A stretch of 21,102 bases of DNA, taken from the NCBI GenBank assembly GCA_025360565.1, contig JANYBY010000264.1, positions 1 through 21,102 on the forward strand, in the 5' to 3' direction. Of the stretch, positions 1 through 8,147 are shown piece by piece. Made by a program: the position numbers and the translations under genes. The notes beneath the pieces are model-generated. The model made no database searches and had not been told where the DNA came from. It was given only the letters and a program-made list of their open reading frames with translations. Source of the DNA: Bacteroidota bacterium. Its GTDB lineage: Bacteria; Bacteroidota; Bacteroidia; B-17B0; Aurantibacillaceae. Each line of letters opens with the position of its first letter. Positions within the stretch are counted from its first letter, which is position 1.

Positions 1-1397
1 CTAAAGATGAAAAGAACGGAACCTATGTTGAGTTTATGCCCGATAATTCGATCTTTAAAAGATACCATTATGTACATGAGTATATTGACCGAATGGTGTG
101 GAACTACGCCTTTTTAAATACCGGATTAACGCTTACATTAAACGGCGTAAAATACAGATCAGATAATGGTTTAAAAGATCTGCTCGAAAAAAACATTACC
201 GGCGAAGTTATTTATCCCATTATTCATTTACGAGGAGAAGATATTGAACTGGCAATAACGCATAGCAATGAGCATTACAGCGAAGAATATTACAGTTATG
301 TGAACGGGCAATACACAACGCAGGGCGGTACGCATTTGGGCGCTTTCAGAGAAGCGGTTGTAAAAACAGTTCGCGAATTTTATAAAAAAGAATTTGAGCC
401 AAGCGATGTGCGCAAATCTATTGTAGCGGCCATTTCTGTTAAAGTACAAGAGCCTATTTTTGAATCGCAAACAAAAACAAAATTAGGAAGCAACGAGGTT
501 GCACCCGGCGGACAAAGCATCAGAAGTTTTATTGGTGATTTTATAAAACAGCAATTAGATAATTTTTTACACAAAAATCCTGAAACTGCAAAGGCAATAG
601 AGGCAAAGATAGTTGCAAATGAGCGAGAACGCAAAGAACTTTCGGGAATTCAGAAATTAGCAAGAGAGCGTGCAAAAAAATCTTCACTACACAATAAAAA
701 ATTGCGCGATTGTCGTACGCATTTAGATGATATTAAGGATCAGCGAAGATTAGAAACCACTTTATTTATTTGTGAGGGAGATTCGGCCAGCGGATCAATC
801 ACAAAAACACGCGATGTAAATACGCAAGCGGTATTCAGTTTAAAAGGCAAGCCGCTCAATTGTTTTGGGCTTGGAAAAAAAGTGGTGTACGAAAACGAAG
901 AGTTTAATTTATTGCAGGCCGCTTTAAATATTGAAGATAATCTGGAAGAGCTGCGTTATAATAATGTGGTGATCGCCACCGATGCCGATGTTGACGGAAT
1001 GCACATCAGATTGTTGTTGCTTACTTTCTTTTTACAATTCTTCCCCGATCTTGTAAAAAATAATCACGTAAAAATACTTCAAACCCCTTTATTCAGGGTG
1101 CGTAATAAAAAAGAAACCGCTTATTGTTATAGCGATGAAGAGCGCAGAGCGGCCATTGCTAAATTGGGACCAAAACCGGAAATTACCCGTTTTAAGGGCT
1201 TGGGAGAGATCAGTCCTGATGAGTTTAAACACTTTATTGGCAAGGATATTCGTTTAGAGCCTGTATTAATTGACCAAAAAGCCAGTATTCAAGAGCTATT
1301 AAATTACTACATGGGTAAAAATACACAAGAACGCCAGGAGTTTATTATCGATAATTTAAGGATAGAGAAGGATATGGAAGAGGAATTGGTAAAGTGA
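1..1397 (+). CDS. parE: DNA topoisomerase IV subunit B (ParE), 5'-truncated by window edge
   Basis: ATPase subunit of type IIA topoisomerase IV, which decatenates daughter chromosomes with ParC. The reading frame is open from codon 3 of the window, so the ATG at 36 is internal and the N-terminal GHKL ATPase core is missing. What remains is the end of the ATPase domain (TYVEFMPDNSIF), the transducer domain with the QTK-loop motif FESQTKTKLGS, and the TOPRIM domain. TOPRIM shows CEGDSASGS (Glu codon at 774) and the metal-binding DADVDGMHIR (from 981). The tail carries RFKGLGEIS, the variant of the usual KGLGEM box. ParE is preferred over GyrB because parC, not gyrA, lies 3.9 kb downstream on the same strand and the C-terminus is short with no extra insertion. 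The assignment to type IIA subunit B is very secure; ParE versus GyrB is strongly supported by context. Confidence 0.93.
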   Translation, partial: KDEKNGTYVEFMPDNSIFKRYHYVHEYIDRMVWNYAFLNTGLTLTLNGVKYRSDNGLKDLLEKNITGEVIYPIIHLRGEDIELAITHSNEHYSEEYYSYVNGQYTTQGGTHLGAFREAVVKTVREFYKKEFEPSDVRKSIVAAISVKVQEPIFESQTKTKLGSNEVAPGGQSIRSFIGDFIKQQLDNFLHKNPETAKAIEAKIVANERERKELSGIQKLARERAKKSSLHNKKLRDCRTHLDDIKDQRRLETTLFICEGDSASGSITKTRDVNTQAVFSLKGKPLNCFGLGKKVVYENEEFNLLQAALNIEDNLEELRYNNVVIATDADVDGMHIRLLLLTFFLQFFPDLVKNNHVKILQTPLFRVRNKKETAYCYSDEERRAAIAKLGPKPEITRFKGLGEISPDEFKHFIGKDIRLEPVLIDQKASIQELLNYYMGKNTQERQEFIIDNLRIEKDMEEELVK

Positions 1398-1484
1398 AAT
1401 GTTAAATTAATTAACAAATGTGACATTCTAAATCAATTAAGTGATAAGCAACCTGTTAAAGCAAGTTAAATTGAAATAAATAAA

Positions 1485-1492
1485 TACCTTTG
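1485..1492 (+). promoter_or_regulatory. Bacteroidota-type -7 promoter box upstream of the first lipoprotein gene
   Basis: TACCTTTG matches the Bacteroidota primary sigma factor -7 consensus TAnnTTTG exactly. It would place transcription start near 1499, about 39 nt before the ATG at 1538. No clear -33 TTTG box is visible at the expected spacing; a TTG at 1471-1473 is too close. A partial second copy (TACCTTTAA) starts at 1508. Confidence 0.45.
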
Positions 1493-1537
1493 GCACAATA
1501 GATGAAATACCTTTAATAGAAATTTAAAAACAAAAAA

Positions 1538-2119
1538 ATGAAAACAACAACTAAATTACTTTTAATTCCGGCTATCGCAGTTTTAACTCTGGCTGGTTGT
1601 AAGTCAAAAAAAGTAACCTTAACAAAACAAACCGGTTTAATTGAAGTTTCTACTCCTTTTGATTCAAAAGAATACAGAAGCGATGAAACCAGCTTCCGTT
1701 CGAAGCAATCTGGAAAATCACCGGATCAGGCAACTGCAAAAAAGATCGCATATCAAAATGCGAGGGCAGAGATGGCGGCTAATATTAACGCTACCGTAAA
1801 AAGAGTAACAGATCAGTACACTAACCAACGTACCATTGGTAACGCCCAGGAGTTCGAGAATAAATTTGAAGAATTGTCGCGTGAGGTTGTTAATCTTGAA
1901 ATGTCGAACGTAAAAGAAATTGGACTAAAAACTTTTACAGATCCGGCAGATAAAAGCTGGCTTATCTGGGTTGCTTTAGAAGCTGATAAAAAATCGGTAT
2001 TTGATAAAATTGACGCTAAAATTTCGAGCGATGCAAAATTAAAGTTGGATTACGACAAACAAAAATTCCAAAGTATTTTTGATGCTGAAATGAAAAAATT
2101 AGGCGACGAACAAAAATAA
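1538..2119 (+). CDS. LPP20-like outer-membrane lipoprotein (193 aa)
   Basis: A small lipoprotein of unknown molecular function. Residues 1-20 form a classical lipoprotein signal peptide (charged MKTTTK, then a hydrophobic core) ending in lipobox LAGC with Cys21 as the lipidation site. After a short KSKK stretch comes a single alpha/beta domain resembling the LPP20/FlgP-type fold: an amphipathic helix rich in Ala (ATAKKIAYQNARAEMA), a polar helix-rich middle, then a strand VKEIGLKTF and a closing SWLIWVALEAD strand, a pattern typical of LPP20 proteins. The start codon has no competitor and sits behind a TAnnTTTG box. A strong intrinsic terminator follows, so it can be expressed alone. It shares domain type with the product of 3692-5179, suggesting a functional group. 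Family assignment is by pattern recognition only. Confidence 0.8.
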   Translation: MKTTTKLLLIPAIAVLTLAGCKSKKVTLTKQTGLIEVSTPFDSKEYRSDETSFRSKQSGKSPDQATAKKIAYQNARAEMAANINATVKRVTDQYTNQRTIGNAQEFENKFEELSREVVNLEMSNVKEIGLKTFTDPADKSWLIWVALEADKKSVFDKIDAKISSDAKLKLDYDKQKFQSIFDAEMKKLGDEQK

Positions 2120-2153
2120 GCATATTGCTCTCTGTAAAAAACAGAAATCTATT

Positions 2154-2187
2154 AAAGAGCATCCCTAAAAAAGATGCTCTTTTTTTT
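2154..2187 (+). terminator. Intrinsic terminator after the first lipoprotein gene
   Basis: Perfect 10-bp stem AAAGAGCATC (2154-2163) with GATGCTCTTT (2173-2182), a 9-nt loop, and a run of T from 2180 to 2187. It lies 35 nt after the stop codon at 2119 and separates this gene from the next two lipoprotein genes. Confidence 0.85.
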
Positions 2188-2245
2188 AGAAAGGCTTAAT
2201 AATTTTTGAATGTGTTAAGAAGTATAAAAATTATTTAGCCTTTCT
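2188..2245. repeat. Long imperfect stem-loop 1 (20-bp arms)
   Basis: Left arm 2188-2207 (AGAAAGGCTTAATAATTTTT) and right arm 2226-2245 are inverted copies matching at 19 of 20 positions, with an 18-nt loop. The arm begins directly after the T tract of the upstream terminator. No poly-T follows the right arm, so it is not an ordinary terminator. It is placed one base before stem-loop 2. It may be an RNA structure or part of a dispersed palindromic element. Confidence 0.75.
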
Positions 2246-2246
2246 T

Positions 2247-2307
2247 ATGCCAAAGAAAATGAATTTTTTGGCTGAAGTTAAAATTAAAAATTCATTTTGC
2301 TTGGCAT
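2247..2307. repeat. Long imperfect stem-loop 2 containing the annotated start codon
   Basis: Arms 2247-2268 and 2286-2307 are inverted copies matching at 20 of 22 positions; the two mismatches are adjacent (2254-2255). The loop is 17 nt. Beyond a small bulge the pairing can continue outward (TTCTT at 2242-2246 with AAAGAA at 2309-2314). The ATG codons at 2247 and 2259 lie inside the left arm and the TTG at 2301 in the right arm, so the structure would sequester candidate starts of the TPR lipoprotein gene. Confidence 0.75.
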
Positions 2308-3692
2308 CAAAGAATAAGGTAAATAATAAACCAAAGTTTATCAAAAGATCATATTACATATTCATTTTTATAACATCACTGGTTCTTGCAGGTTGCACCG
2401 GCTCAAAAAAGTATTTTAAAGCTGCCGAAAGATTTGAAAAGCAAGGATTGATCAACGAAGCGGCCGATTATTATTTAGAATCGCTTCAACGCAAACCAAC
2501 AAATGTAGAAGCGCGGATAAAACTGAAAGATGTTGGACAAAAACATGTTTCAAACATGGCCTCCGATTTTTTCAGAAATTACAATACACAGCAGATCGAA
2601 TCATCACTTGAAGTGTTTGAGCGTTTAAAAGATTTTACCTCAAAAACATCGGCTTTAAGTGTAAACTTGGATTATCCTAAGACCTATGATGAGGATTATC
2701 AAAAGGTGGTTGAAACTTATTGCAATAAAAATTACAATCTGGCCTATAACCTTGTGAACCAGAAAAAATACGGTGAAGCAATTCCTTATATCAATAATAT
2801 TAAAAAATACAATGGTTCGTATAAAACTACACGTCAGTTAGAAATAGTGGCGGTTTGCGAACCCTTGTATCAAAACGCAATAACCTGTATTGAGAATAAA
2901 AATTATTCGGGCGCCTTTAATTTATTAACCACCGTTAAATCAAAAACCGAAAGTTATAAAGACTCTCAGGATCTTTTCGAATTGTCAAAGGATGAGCAAA
3001 CAAAAGATTTCATGTTGTTTGCGCCGAAAAGTTCGAGCGATAAAGCCGAAAAAGACATTGAAGATTATTTATTTAATAATTTTAATCAGGTGGCTTCTCA
3101 AAAATTTGCATTTGCAAAAATAATAAACAACACCCCTTTTACTTATTTGCCAAATGTTTCGGAGGCGAGCGATGCGGGAGTTGATCTTATACAGGCCATT
3201 CGTAAAGCAACCGGGGCCGATTATTTTTATTCGTACGATGTTTCAGGTAAAAAGGAAAATAATTCAGGTCCGCAAAAAACTTCCGCACGTGGCTTTCAGG
3301 AAAATTCAGTTAAATCGGGCACGCTAATTCTTACTGAGTACAAACCATTTGATTATAATGTGGTAAAAGCGAATCGTTCTTTTTCTTATCAATACAATTA
3401 CAAATTAATAAACGCGTACAACAATCAAATTGTTTCATCACAAAGCCAAAATATTACGGCACAGGATGCGGTTGAATACAATGAGTTTGCAAAACCATTT
3501 AACGGAAATATTAATTCGCTTTATCCATACAATCCGCAGCAAACCTCGCCGGTGGCCCAATACAATCCAAATAACTGGCGTGGGGGTTTTAGCGCTAACT
3601 CAACATTAAAAACAATGGATCAGTTAAAGGAAGAAGCAAATACAAAAACTATAAATTTATTCAGCAGCTCAATAATCAATAATGTAAAATAA
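2247..3692 (+). CDS. TPR-containing lipoprotein, possible CsgG/LpoB-like C-terminal domain
   Basis: Unidentified envelope lipoprotein. Hydrophobic stretch YIFIFITSLVLAGC ends in a lipobox with Cys50 (numbered from the ATG at 2247). Residues about 54-95 are a TPR-like helical pair (AAERFEKQGLINEAADYYLE, then an RKPTN turn), followed by more helical, Tyr/Asn-rich repeats to about 245. The C-terminal half carries a KATGADYFYSYDVSG segment reminiscent of the GAD motif of CsgG/LpoB-like domains, then beta-rich sequence; this part is tentative. The n-region is unusually long (about 33 residues) and is encoded by stem-loop 2. The real start may be TTG at 2301, giving a normal 31-residue signal; no other ATG/GTG/TTG start exists between there and the lipobox. 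The stop codon overlaps the next start (TAATG), implying translational coupling. Confidence 0.75.
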   Translation: MPKKMNFLAEVKIKNSFCLASKNKVNNKPKFIKRSYYIFIFITSLVLAGCTGSKKYFKAAERFEKQGLINEAADYYLESLQRKPTNVEARIKLKDVGQKHVSNMASDFFRNYNTQQIESSLEVFERLKDFTSKTSALSVNLDYPKTYDEDYQKVVETYCNKNYNLAYNLVNQKKYGEAIPYINNIKKYNGSYKTTRQLEIVAVCEPLYQNAITCIENKNYSGAFNLLTTVKSKTESYKDSQDLFELSKDEQTKDFMLFAPKSSSDKAEKDIEDYLFNNFNQVASQKFAFAKIINNTPFTYLPNVSEASDAGVDLIQAIRKATGADYFYSYDVSGKKENNSGPQKTSARGFQENSVKSGTLILTEYKPFDYNVVKANRSFSYQYNYKLINAYNNQIVSSQSQNITAQDAVEYNEFAKPFNGNINSLYPYNPQQTSPVAQYNPNNWRGGFSANSTLKTMDQLKEEANTKTINLFSSSIINNVK

Positions 3693-5179
3693 TGACAAGC
3701 AGCTTATATAATTTTACGGGTTGTTCTTCTTTTACAAAAAAAGATCTGAAAGCATTATGTTATTTAAATGGATCGTTTTTTAAAATCGGAGTTTTATTAA
3801 TTATTCTCGCGTTTTCTTCATGCAAAAGCAAAAAGGCAGCTGAAGCGCTCGCGCCCATAAAACCTGCCCCGCCTTGGGTTAACAGCCGCCCTAACAACGG
3901 ATTTAAATATGTTGGTATTGGAATGGCCGATAAATCTAAGACCACCGCTTACTCTGTTGAAGCTAAAAAAAATGCTTTGTACGATCTATCCTCAGAAATA
4001 AAAGTAGATATTTCGGTTAACTCAGTTTTATACACCGTACAAAATGAAAATAAAGTAAACGAAAATTTTAATTCGTTAATAAAACTTACCAATAACGATA
4101 ATATTGAAGGCTACACACTGGTTGATTCATATGAAAATGATAAACAATATTGGGTCTATTACCAGTTGGATAAAGATGATTATGCCAAACAAAAAGCTTT
4201 AAAAAAACAACAAACCATAACCAAAGCAAGTAATTTAATAGCCTCAAGTTTTATTGATGAACAAAATCAAGATTTTTCATCCTGTATAAAAAAACGAATC
4301 CAGGCTTTTGGTGTTCTTACTCCTTACTTAAGCGAAGAAATTAATTTTGACGCCTCACTTACCAAAGGAATTAAAAATGTGTTCGATCTTACAAATTCAA
4401 TTCAGCAGCAATTACAGTCTATTTTTGTGAGTGTACAAAAAGTAATGCCTCAGTTAAAACCCTATCAGCAAACGTATTCTCCTTTAATTTATAATTTGGA
4501 GTTAAAGAACAAGGCACCGCTTTTAAACTTTCCTTTTATTGTAAGCAGCGAAGAAGAGAAGATAAAGGTTATTGAAAAAACATCCACAAACAATTCGGGC
4601 GAAATTCAGGTAAAAATTAATTCGGTTGAACCCCTCAATCAAACAGTGGCTTTCGCGTTAAACCCCGATATTTCAGGCTTAATGGGTTCCGATTCGTTGG
4701 GCAGGGCGGGCATTACCGTATTAAAGCAATTTATTCAAACACCCTCTTTAAAAGTGCAAGCAAATGTTAGTCCGGTAAATATTTTTGTTTCTTCAGTCGA
4801 AAAAAATATGGGCAAACCTACCGGTGCCAATATTATTGAAAGTTTTTTGCAGCAGCGCTTTAATGGACAAGAAGTAATAATTACCACCCGGGCCGATCAG
4901 GCAGATTATATCATTGAAGCCGATGCCGATACAAAAGAAGATATAAGCAGCGATGTTTTAGAGAACAATTACAAAATTAAATTGGCCGCACTTGTGATTA
5001 ATTTAAATTTAAAAAGTAAAACTACCGGCGAAACCATTTACAAAACTCAAATTGCTGATGTGTACGGGTATGCCAATAATATCGAAAAAGCCGGCATGAA
5101 TGCTTATTCAAGCAACAAGCTTAAGGCAAAACTTGGAGAAGCTATTTTCTTCCTAAAAAGAAAAGTGTTGGTATATTAA
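3692..5179 (+). CDS. LPP20-like lipoprotein, long form (495 aa)
   Basis: Envelope lipoprotein of unknown function. A hydrophobic segment at about residues 29-43 (FFKIGVLLIILAFSSC) ends at Cys44; the lipobox FSSC is relaxed but followed by KSKK as in the first lipoprotein. Residues about 60-170 are LPP20-like: PPWVNSRP and FKYVGIGMADKS, an Ala/Lys helix (AYSVEAKKNALYDLSSEI) and a closing QYWVYYQLDKDDY strand. The C-terminal about 130 residues form a second domain with SFLQQRFNG and RADQADYIIEADADT, resembling proteins that probe nucleotide-free CsgG/FlgT-type folds, but this is only a resemblance. The start ATG overlaps the preceding stop (TAATG), so the two genes are almost certainly co-translated. 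The n-region of about 30 residues is long and no better in-frame start is visible. No terminator is seen before parC. Confidence 0.78.
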   Translation: MTSSLYNFTGCSSFTKKDLKALCYLNGSFFKIGVLLIILAFSSCKSKKAAEALAPIKPAPPWVNSRPNNGFKYVGIGMADKSKTTAYSVEAKKNALYDLSSEIKVDISVNSVLYTVQNENKVNENFNSLIKLTNNDNIEGYTLVDSYENDKQYWVYYQLDKDDYAKQKALKKQQTITKASNLIASSFIDEQNQDFSSCIKKRIQAFGVLTPYLSEEINFDASLTKGIKNVFDLTNSIQQQLQSIFVSVQKVMPQLKPYQQTYSPLIYNLELKNKAPLLNFPFIVSSEEEKIKVIEKTSTNNSGEIQVKINSVEPLNQTVAFALNPDISGLMGSDSLGRAGITVLKQFIQTPSLKVQANVSPVNIFVSSVEKNMGKPTGANIIESFLQQRFNGQEVIITTRADQADYIIEADADTKEDISSDVLENNYKIKLAALVINLNLKSKTTGETIYKTQIADVYGYANNIEKAGMNAYSSNKLKAKLGEAIFFLKRKVLVY

Positions 5180-5255
5180 ACACCGTTTGTGAATATCTCT
5201 TTCATATTTTAGACCTATTTTAGATTTTTCCTGACGCAATTTTCAATTCAAAAGT

Positions 5256-5263
5256 TATATTTG
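5256..5263 (+). promoter_or_regulatory. Bacteroidota-type -7 promoter box for parC
   Basis: TATATTTG matches TAnnTTTG exactly. Transcription would start near 5270, leaving a leader of about 17 nt before the ATG at 5287. The -33 region (around 5230-5237, TTTTTCCTG on its left side) is weak. It suggests parC has its own promoter although it lies downstream of parE and the lipoprotein genes. Confidence 0.5.
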
Positions 5264-5286
5264 CATTTTAATTTTCTATAGTTAAG

Positions 5287-7929
5287 ATGGTCGATAAGAT
5301 TTTTGAAGGATTTGACAGCGAAAACCAGCACCGTGATATTGATAAGATCACTCATGTGAGTGGTATGTTCAAAAATTGGTTCATTGACTATGCCTCTTAT
5401 GTAATTCTTGAAAGGGCGGTTCCTGCTATGGAAGATGGCCTTAAACCCGTACAGCGTCGCATTTTACACAGTATGTGGGAGCTGGAAGACGGCCGTTATA
5501 ACAAGGTTGCCAACCTTATTGGTAACACCATGAAATATCACCCCCATGGCGATGCCAGTATTGGTGATGCATTGGTGGCCATCGGGCAAAAAGATCTTTT
5601 AATTGATTGTCAGGGTAACTGGGGAAATATTTTAACCGGGGATAGCGCAGCTGCCCCTCGTTATATTGAGGCCCGTTTATCAAAATTAGGATTGGAAATT
5701 ATTTTTAATCCGAAAACCACCAATTGGGGCTTAAGTTACGATGGCAGAAATAAAGAGCCTATTACTTTGCCCGTTAAATTTCCTTTGCTTTTGGCTCATG
5801 GTGTTGAGGGGATCGCGGTTGGATTAGCCACTAAAATTTTACCGCATAATTTTAACGAGTTAATTGATGCTTCTATTCAGATCCTGAAAGGAAAAAAAGC
5901 AAACATCTATCCCGATTTTATTACCGGAGGCATTGCCGATTTTAGTGATTATAAAGACGGATTACGCGGAGGAAAAATAAAAGTAAGAGCAAGGATAAAA
6001 GAATTAAATCCGAAAACATTAATAATAAGCGAAATTCCCTTCGGAACAACAACGAGCTCTTTAATAGATTCAATTATTGCTGCTAATGACAAAGGGAAAA
6101 TAAAAATTAAGAAGGTGGAGGATAATACCTCTGAGTTTGTTGAGATCCTCATTCATTTACAGCCCGGTATCTCTTCCGATAAAACAATTGACGCTTTATA
6201 CGCGTTCACCAATTGCGAAGTAAGTATTTCTCCAAACGCGTGCGTAATTGAAAGCGAAAAGCCGCGTTTTGTGGGTGTAAGCGAGATCCTTAAAATTTCT
6301 ACCAAACAAACGTTAGAACTTTTAAGGCGTGAGCTGGAGATCGAGAAAAAAGAACTGGAAGAAAAATGGCATTTTGCTTCTTTAGAAAAAATATTCATTA
6401 AAGAAGAAATGTATATCGACTTTAAAAAGTATTCAAACAAAGAAACTTTATTCGAGTATTTATACGCCGCATTTAAGCCGCACAAGAAAAAATTATTAAG
6501 GGATCTCAGCGATGAAGATCTTCAAAAGTTAACGCAGATCCCAATGATCCGTATTACCCGATTCGACAGCATTAAAGCTGAAGATTTTATGAAGGAATTA
6601 GATGCCAAGATCGCAATAGTGAAGAATCATTTGGCGAATTTGGTGGATTACGCCGTTGAATATTTTAAAAATTTAAAGAAAAAATACGGAGAAGGTCGCG
6701 AACGCAAAACAGAAACCAAACAGTTGGAGACCATTGAAGCCAAACAGGTAATAATGGCCAACGAAAAATTGTACGTGAATCGTGAAGAAGGATTTATAGG
6801 AACAAGTTTAAAGAAAGATGAGTTTGTAACCGATTGTTCGGATATTGACGATATTATTGCCTTTACCAAAGAAGGTAAAATGAAAGTGTGCAAGGTGGCC
6901 GATAAATCGTTTATTGGAAAAGATATCATTTATGTAGCGGTGTTTAAAAAAGGCGACGAGCGTACCACTTATAATATGATCTATACCGATGGGCCAAAGG
7001 GAATCACTTTTATTAAACGTTTTACCGTAACCGGAATTACACGCGAAAAAGAATACGATCTAACTAAGGGAACTCCAAATTCGAACGTACACTGGTTTAC
7101 GATTAACCCGAACGGGGAAGCGGAAAAAGTGCAGATCAATTTAAAAGCGGCCTCAGGTGTGCGTAAATTGGAATTAGAAGCCGACTTTACAGAAATTCCT
7201 GTTAAAGCAAGAGCTTCGGTCGGAAATATTGTAACAAAATACGCCATTAAAAAAGTGGTGTTAAAACAAAAAGGCACCGCAACAATTGAAGGAGAAGATT
7301 TTTGGTTCGATGACAGTGTGCACCGCTTAAATAAGGAAGAACGCGGTACTTACCTTGGTAAATTTAGTGGTGAGGATAAAATAATGACCATTACTTCCAC
7401 GGGCATTTATAAATTGTATACTTACGATATTTTAAATCATTTTGACGAGGATATTATTTTAATAGAAAAATATTTCGCGAAACAAGTTATTACTTGCGTT
7501 TATTTTGACGGCCAAAGCAAATCGTATTTTACAAAACGTTTTGAGCCCGAATTAACCACGGCAAAAACATTGCTGGTAACTGAACACGAAAATTCGCGTG
7601 TTGAATTGATAACAGCTCAGATCCATCCTGTTATTGAAGTAAAATTCGGTAAAGAAAAAGGTGTTGAAATTCCGGAAGAAACCATCAATATGGTAGAGTT
7701 TAGTCCGGTGGTGAACATGAAAGCAAAAGGAAGAAAATTAAGTTCTTATAAGGTGAAAGAAATTAATTTAAAGGAACCTGAAGAAATAAAAGCCGCCAGA
7801 AAATTTCTAAAAAAAAACCCCGATGACGAAAAATCCGGCCTCTCGCCGGTAGAATTGCACCGCCGTGCCATGGAAAAACTCAATAAAAAGAATTTGGATG
7901 GGGAAGGGCAAATAACTTTTGATTTTTAA
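5287..7929 (+). CDS. parC: DNA topoisomerase IV subunit A (ParC)
   Basis: DNA-breaking and rejoining subunit of topoisomerase IV; 880 aa, within the usual range for Bacteroidota ParC. The winged-helix/tower core is at the N-terminus: LKPVQRRIL near residue 52, KYHPHGDASIGDAL at 83-96, and GNWGNILTGDSAAAPRYIEARL with catalytic Tyr126. Ala90 occupies the position of the quinolone-linked Ser (Ser83 in E. coli GyrA, Ser80 in ParC) and Asp94 that of the acidic partner. A coiled-coil gate region rich in Lys/Glu is at about 330-480. The C-terminal domain (from about 490) lacks a clear GyrA-box, fitting ParC rather than GyrA. It pairs with parE at 1-1397, although three lipoprotein genes intervene. 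The ATG start follows a TAnnTTTG box by 23 nt. The stop is immediately followed by a palindromic element. Confidence 0.95.
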   Translation: MVDKIFEGFDSENQHRDIDKITHVSGMFKNWFIDYASYVILERAVPAMEDGLKPVQRRILHSMWELEDGRYNKVANLIGNTMKYHPHGDASIGDALVAIGQKDLLIDCQGNWGNILTGDSAAAPRYIEARLSKLGLEIIFNPKTTNWGLSYDGRNKEPITLPVKFPLLLAHGVEGIAVGLATKILPHNFNELIDASIQILKGKKANIYPDFITGGIADFSDYKDGLRGGKIKVRARIKELNPKTLIISEIPFGTTTSSLIDSIIAANDKGKIKIKKVEDNTSEFVEILIHLQPGISSDKTIDALYAFTNCEVSISPNACVIESEKPRFVGVSEILKISTKQTLELLRRELEIEKKELEEKWHFASLEKIFIKEEMYIDFKKYSNKETLFEYLYAAFKPHKKKLLRDLSDEDLQKLTQIPMIRITRFDSIKAEDFMKELDAKIAIVKNHLANLVDYAVEYFKNLKKKYGEGRERKTETKQLETIEAKQVIMANEKLYVNREEGFIGTSLKKDEFVTDCSDIDDIIAFTKEGKMKVCKVADKSFIGKDIIYVAVFKKGDERTTYNMIYTDGPKGITFIKRFTVTGITREKEYDLTKGTPNSNVHWFTINPNGEAEKVQINLKAASGVRKLELEADFTEIPVKARASVGNIVTKYAIKKVVLKQKGTATIEGEDFWFDDSVHRLNKEERGTYLGKFSGEDKIMTITSTGIYKLYTYDILNHFDEDIILIEKYFAKQVITCVYFDGQSKSYFTKRFEPELTTAKTLLVTEHENSRVELITAQIHPVIEVKFGKEKGVEIPEETINMVEFSPVVNMKAKGRKLSSYKVKEINLKEPEEIKAARKFLKKNPDDEKSGLSPVELHRRAMEKLNKKNLDGEGQITFDF

Positions 7930-8063
7930 GGGCACCTCAAAAAATCCCGGCTCTCTGCGTTGCACTCCAAAATTAATCCCGATAGATTTCGGGACATTTA
8001 CGTTTGGTAAACTCCGGTTTTAATTTTTTGTGCGCCTTGATATCCGGATTTTTTGAGATGCCC
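7930..8063. repeat. Intergenic palindromic element with terminal inverted repeats and nested hairpins
   Basis: Outer arms 7930-7950 and 8044-8063 pair with one mismatch and one extra C (core CTCAAAAAATCC against its complement). The pairing continues inward through an internal loop: GCAC near 7962 and AAAATTAA ending at 7976 pair with TTAATTTT from 8020 and GTGC near 8030. The apex holds two small hairpins: TCCCGA (7977-7982) with TCGGGA (7989-7994), and GTTT (8002-8005) with AAAC (8009-8012). The element begins at the base after the parC stop and ends before the convergent YceI gene. It may also terminate both transcripts, but no T run closes it. No coding capacity is seen. Confidence 0.75.
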
Positions 8064-8147
8064 CCCATATTAAAGAACCGCAAAACCTCAGAACCGTCAC
8101 GCCATGGAATCTGTTCTTTGGGAACATTCGGATAAGAAAAAGCCTTC

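Noticed and set aside
1..1397. Possible GyrB identity for the first gene
   Set aside because: The nearby subunit A gene is ParC-like without a GyrA-box, so ParE is the better fit; the missing N-terminus does not allow a firmer test.
1508..1516. Second TACCTTT copy upstream of the first lipoprotein gene as a separate promoter
   Set aside because: It continues TACCTTTAA, lacking the final G of the -7 consensus, and would leave too short a leader.
6153..6485. Antisense open frames inside parC, and similar ones in other genes (for example 13704-14192, 9213-9539)
   Set aside because: They lie opposite confidently identified genes, lack domains or signals and have compositions expected of reverse-frame shadows.
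7930..8063. tRNA-like or riboswitch identity of the branched palindrome
   Set aside because: No anticodon arm, no CCA end or T-loop GTTC pattern, and no recognised aptamer core.
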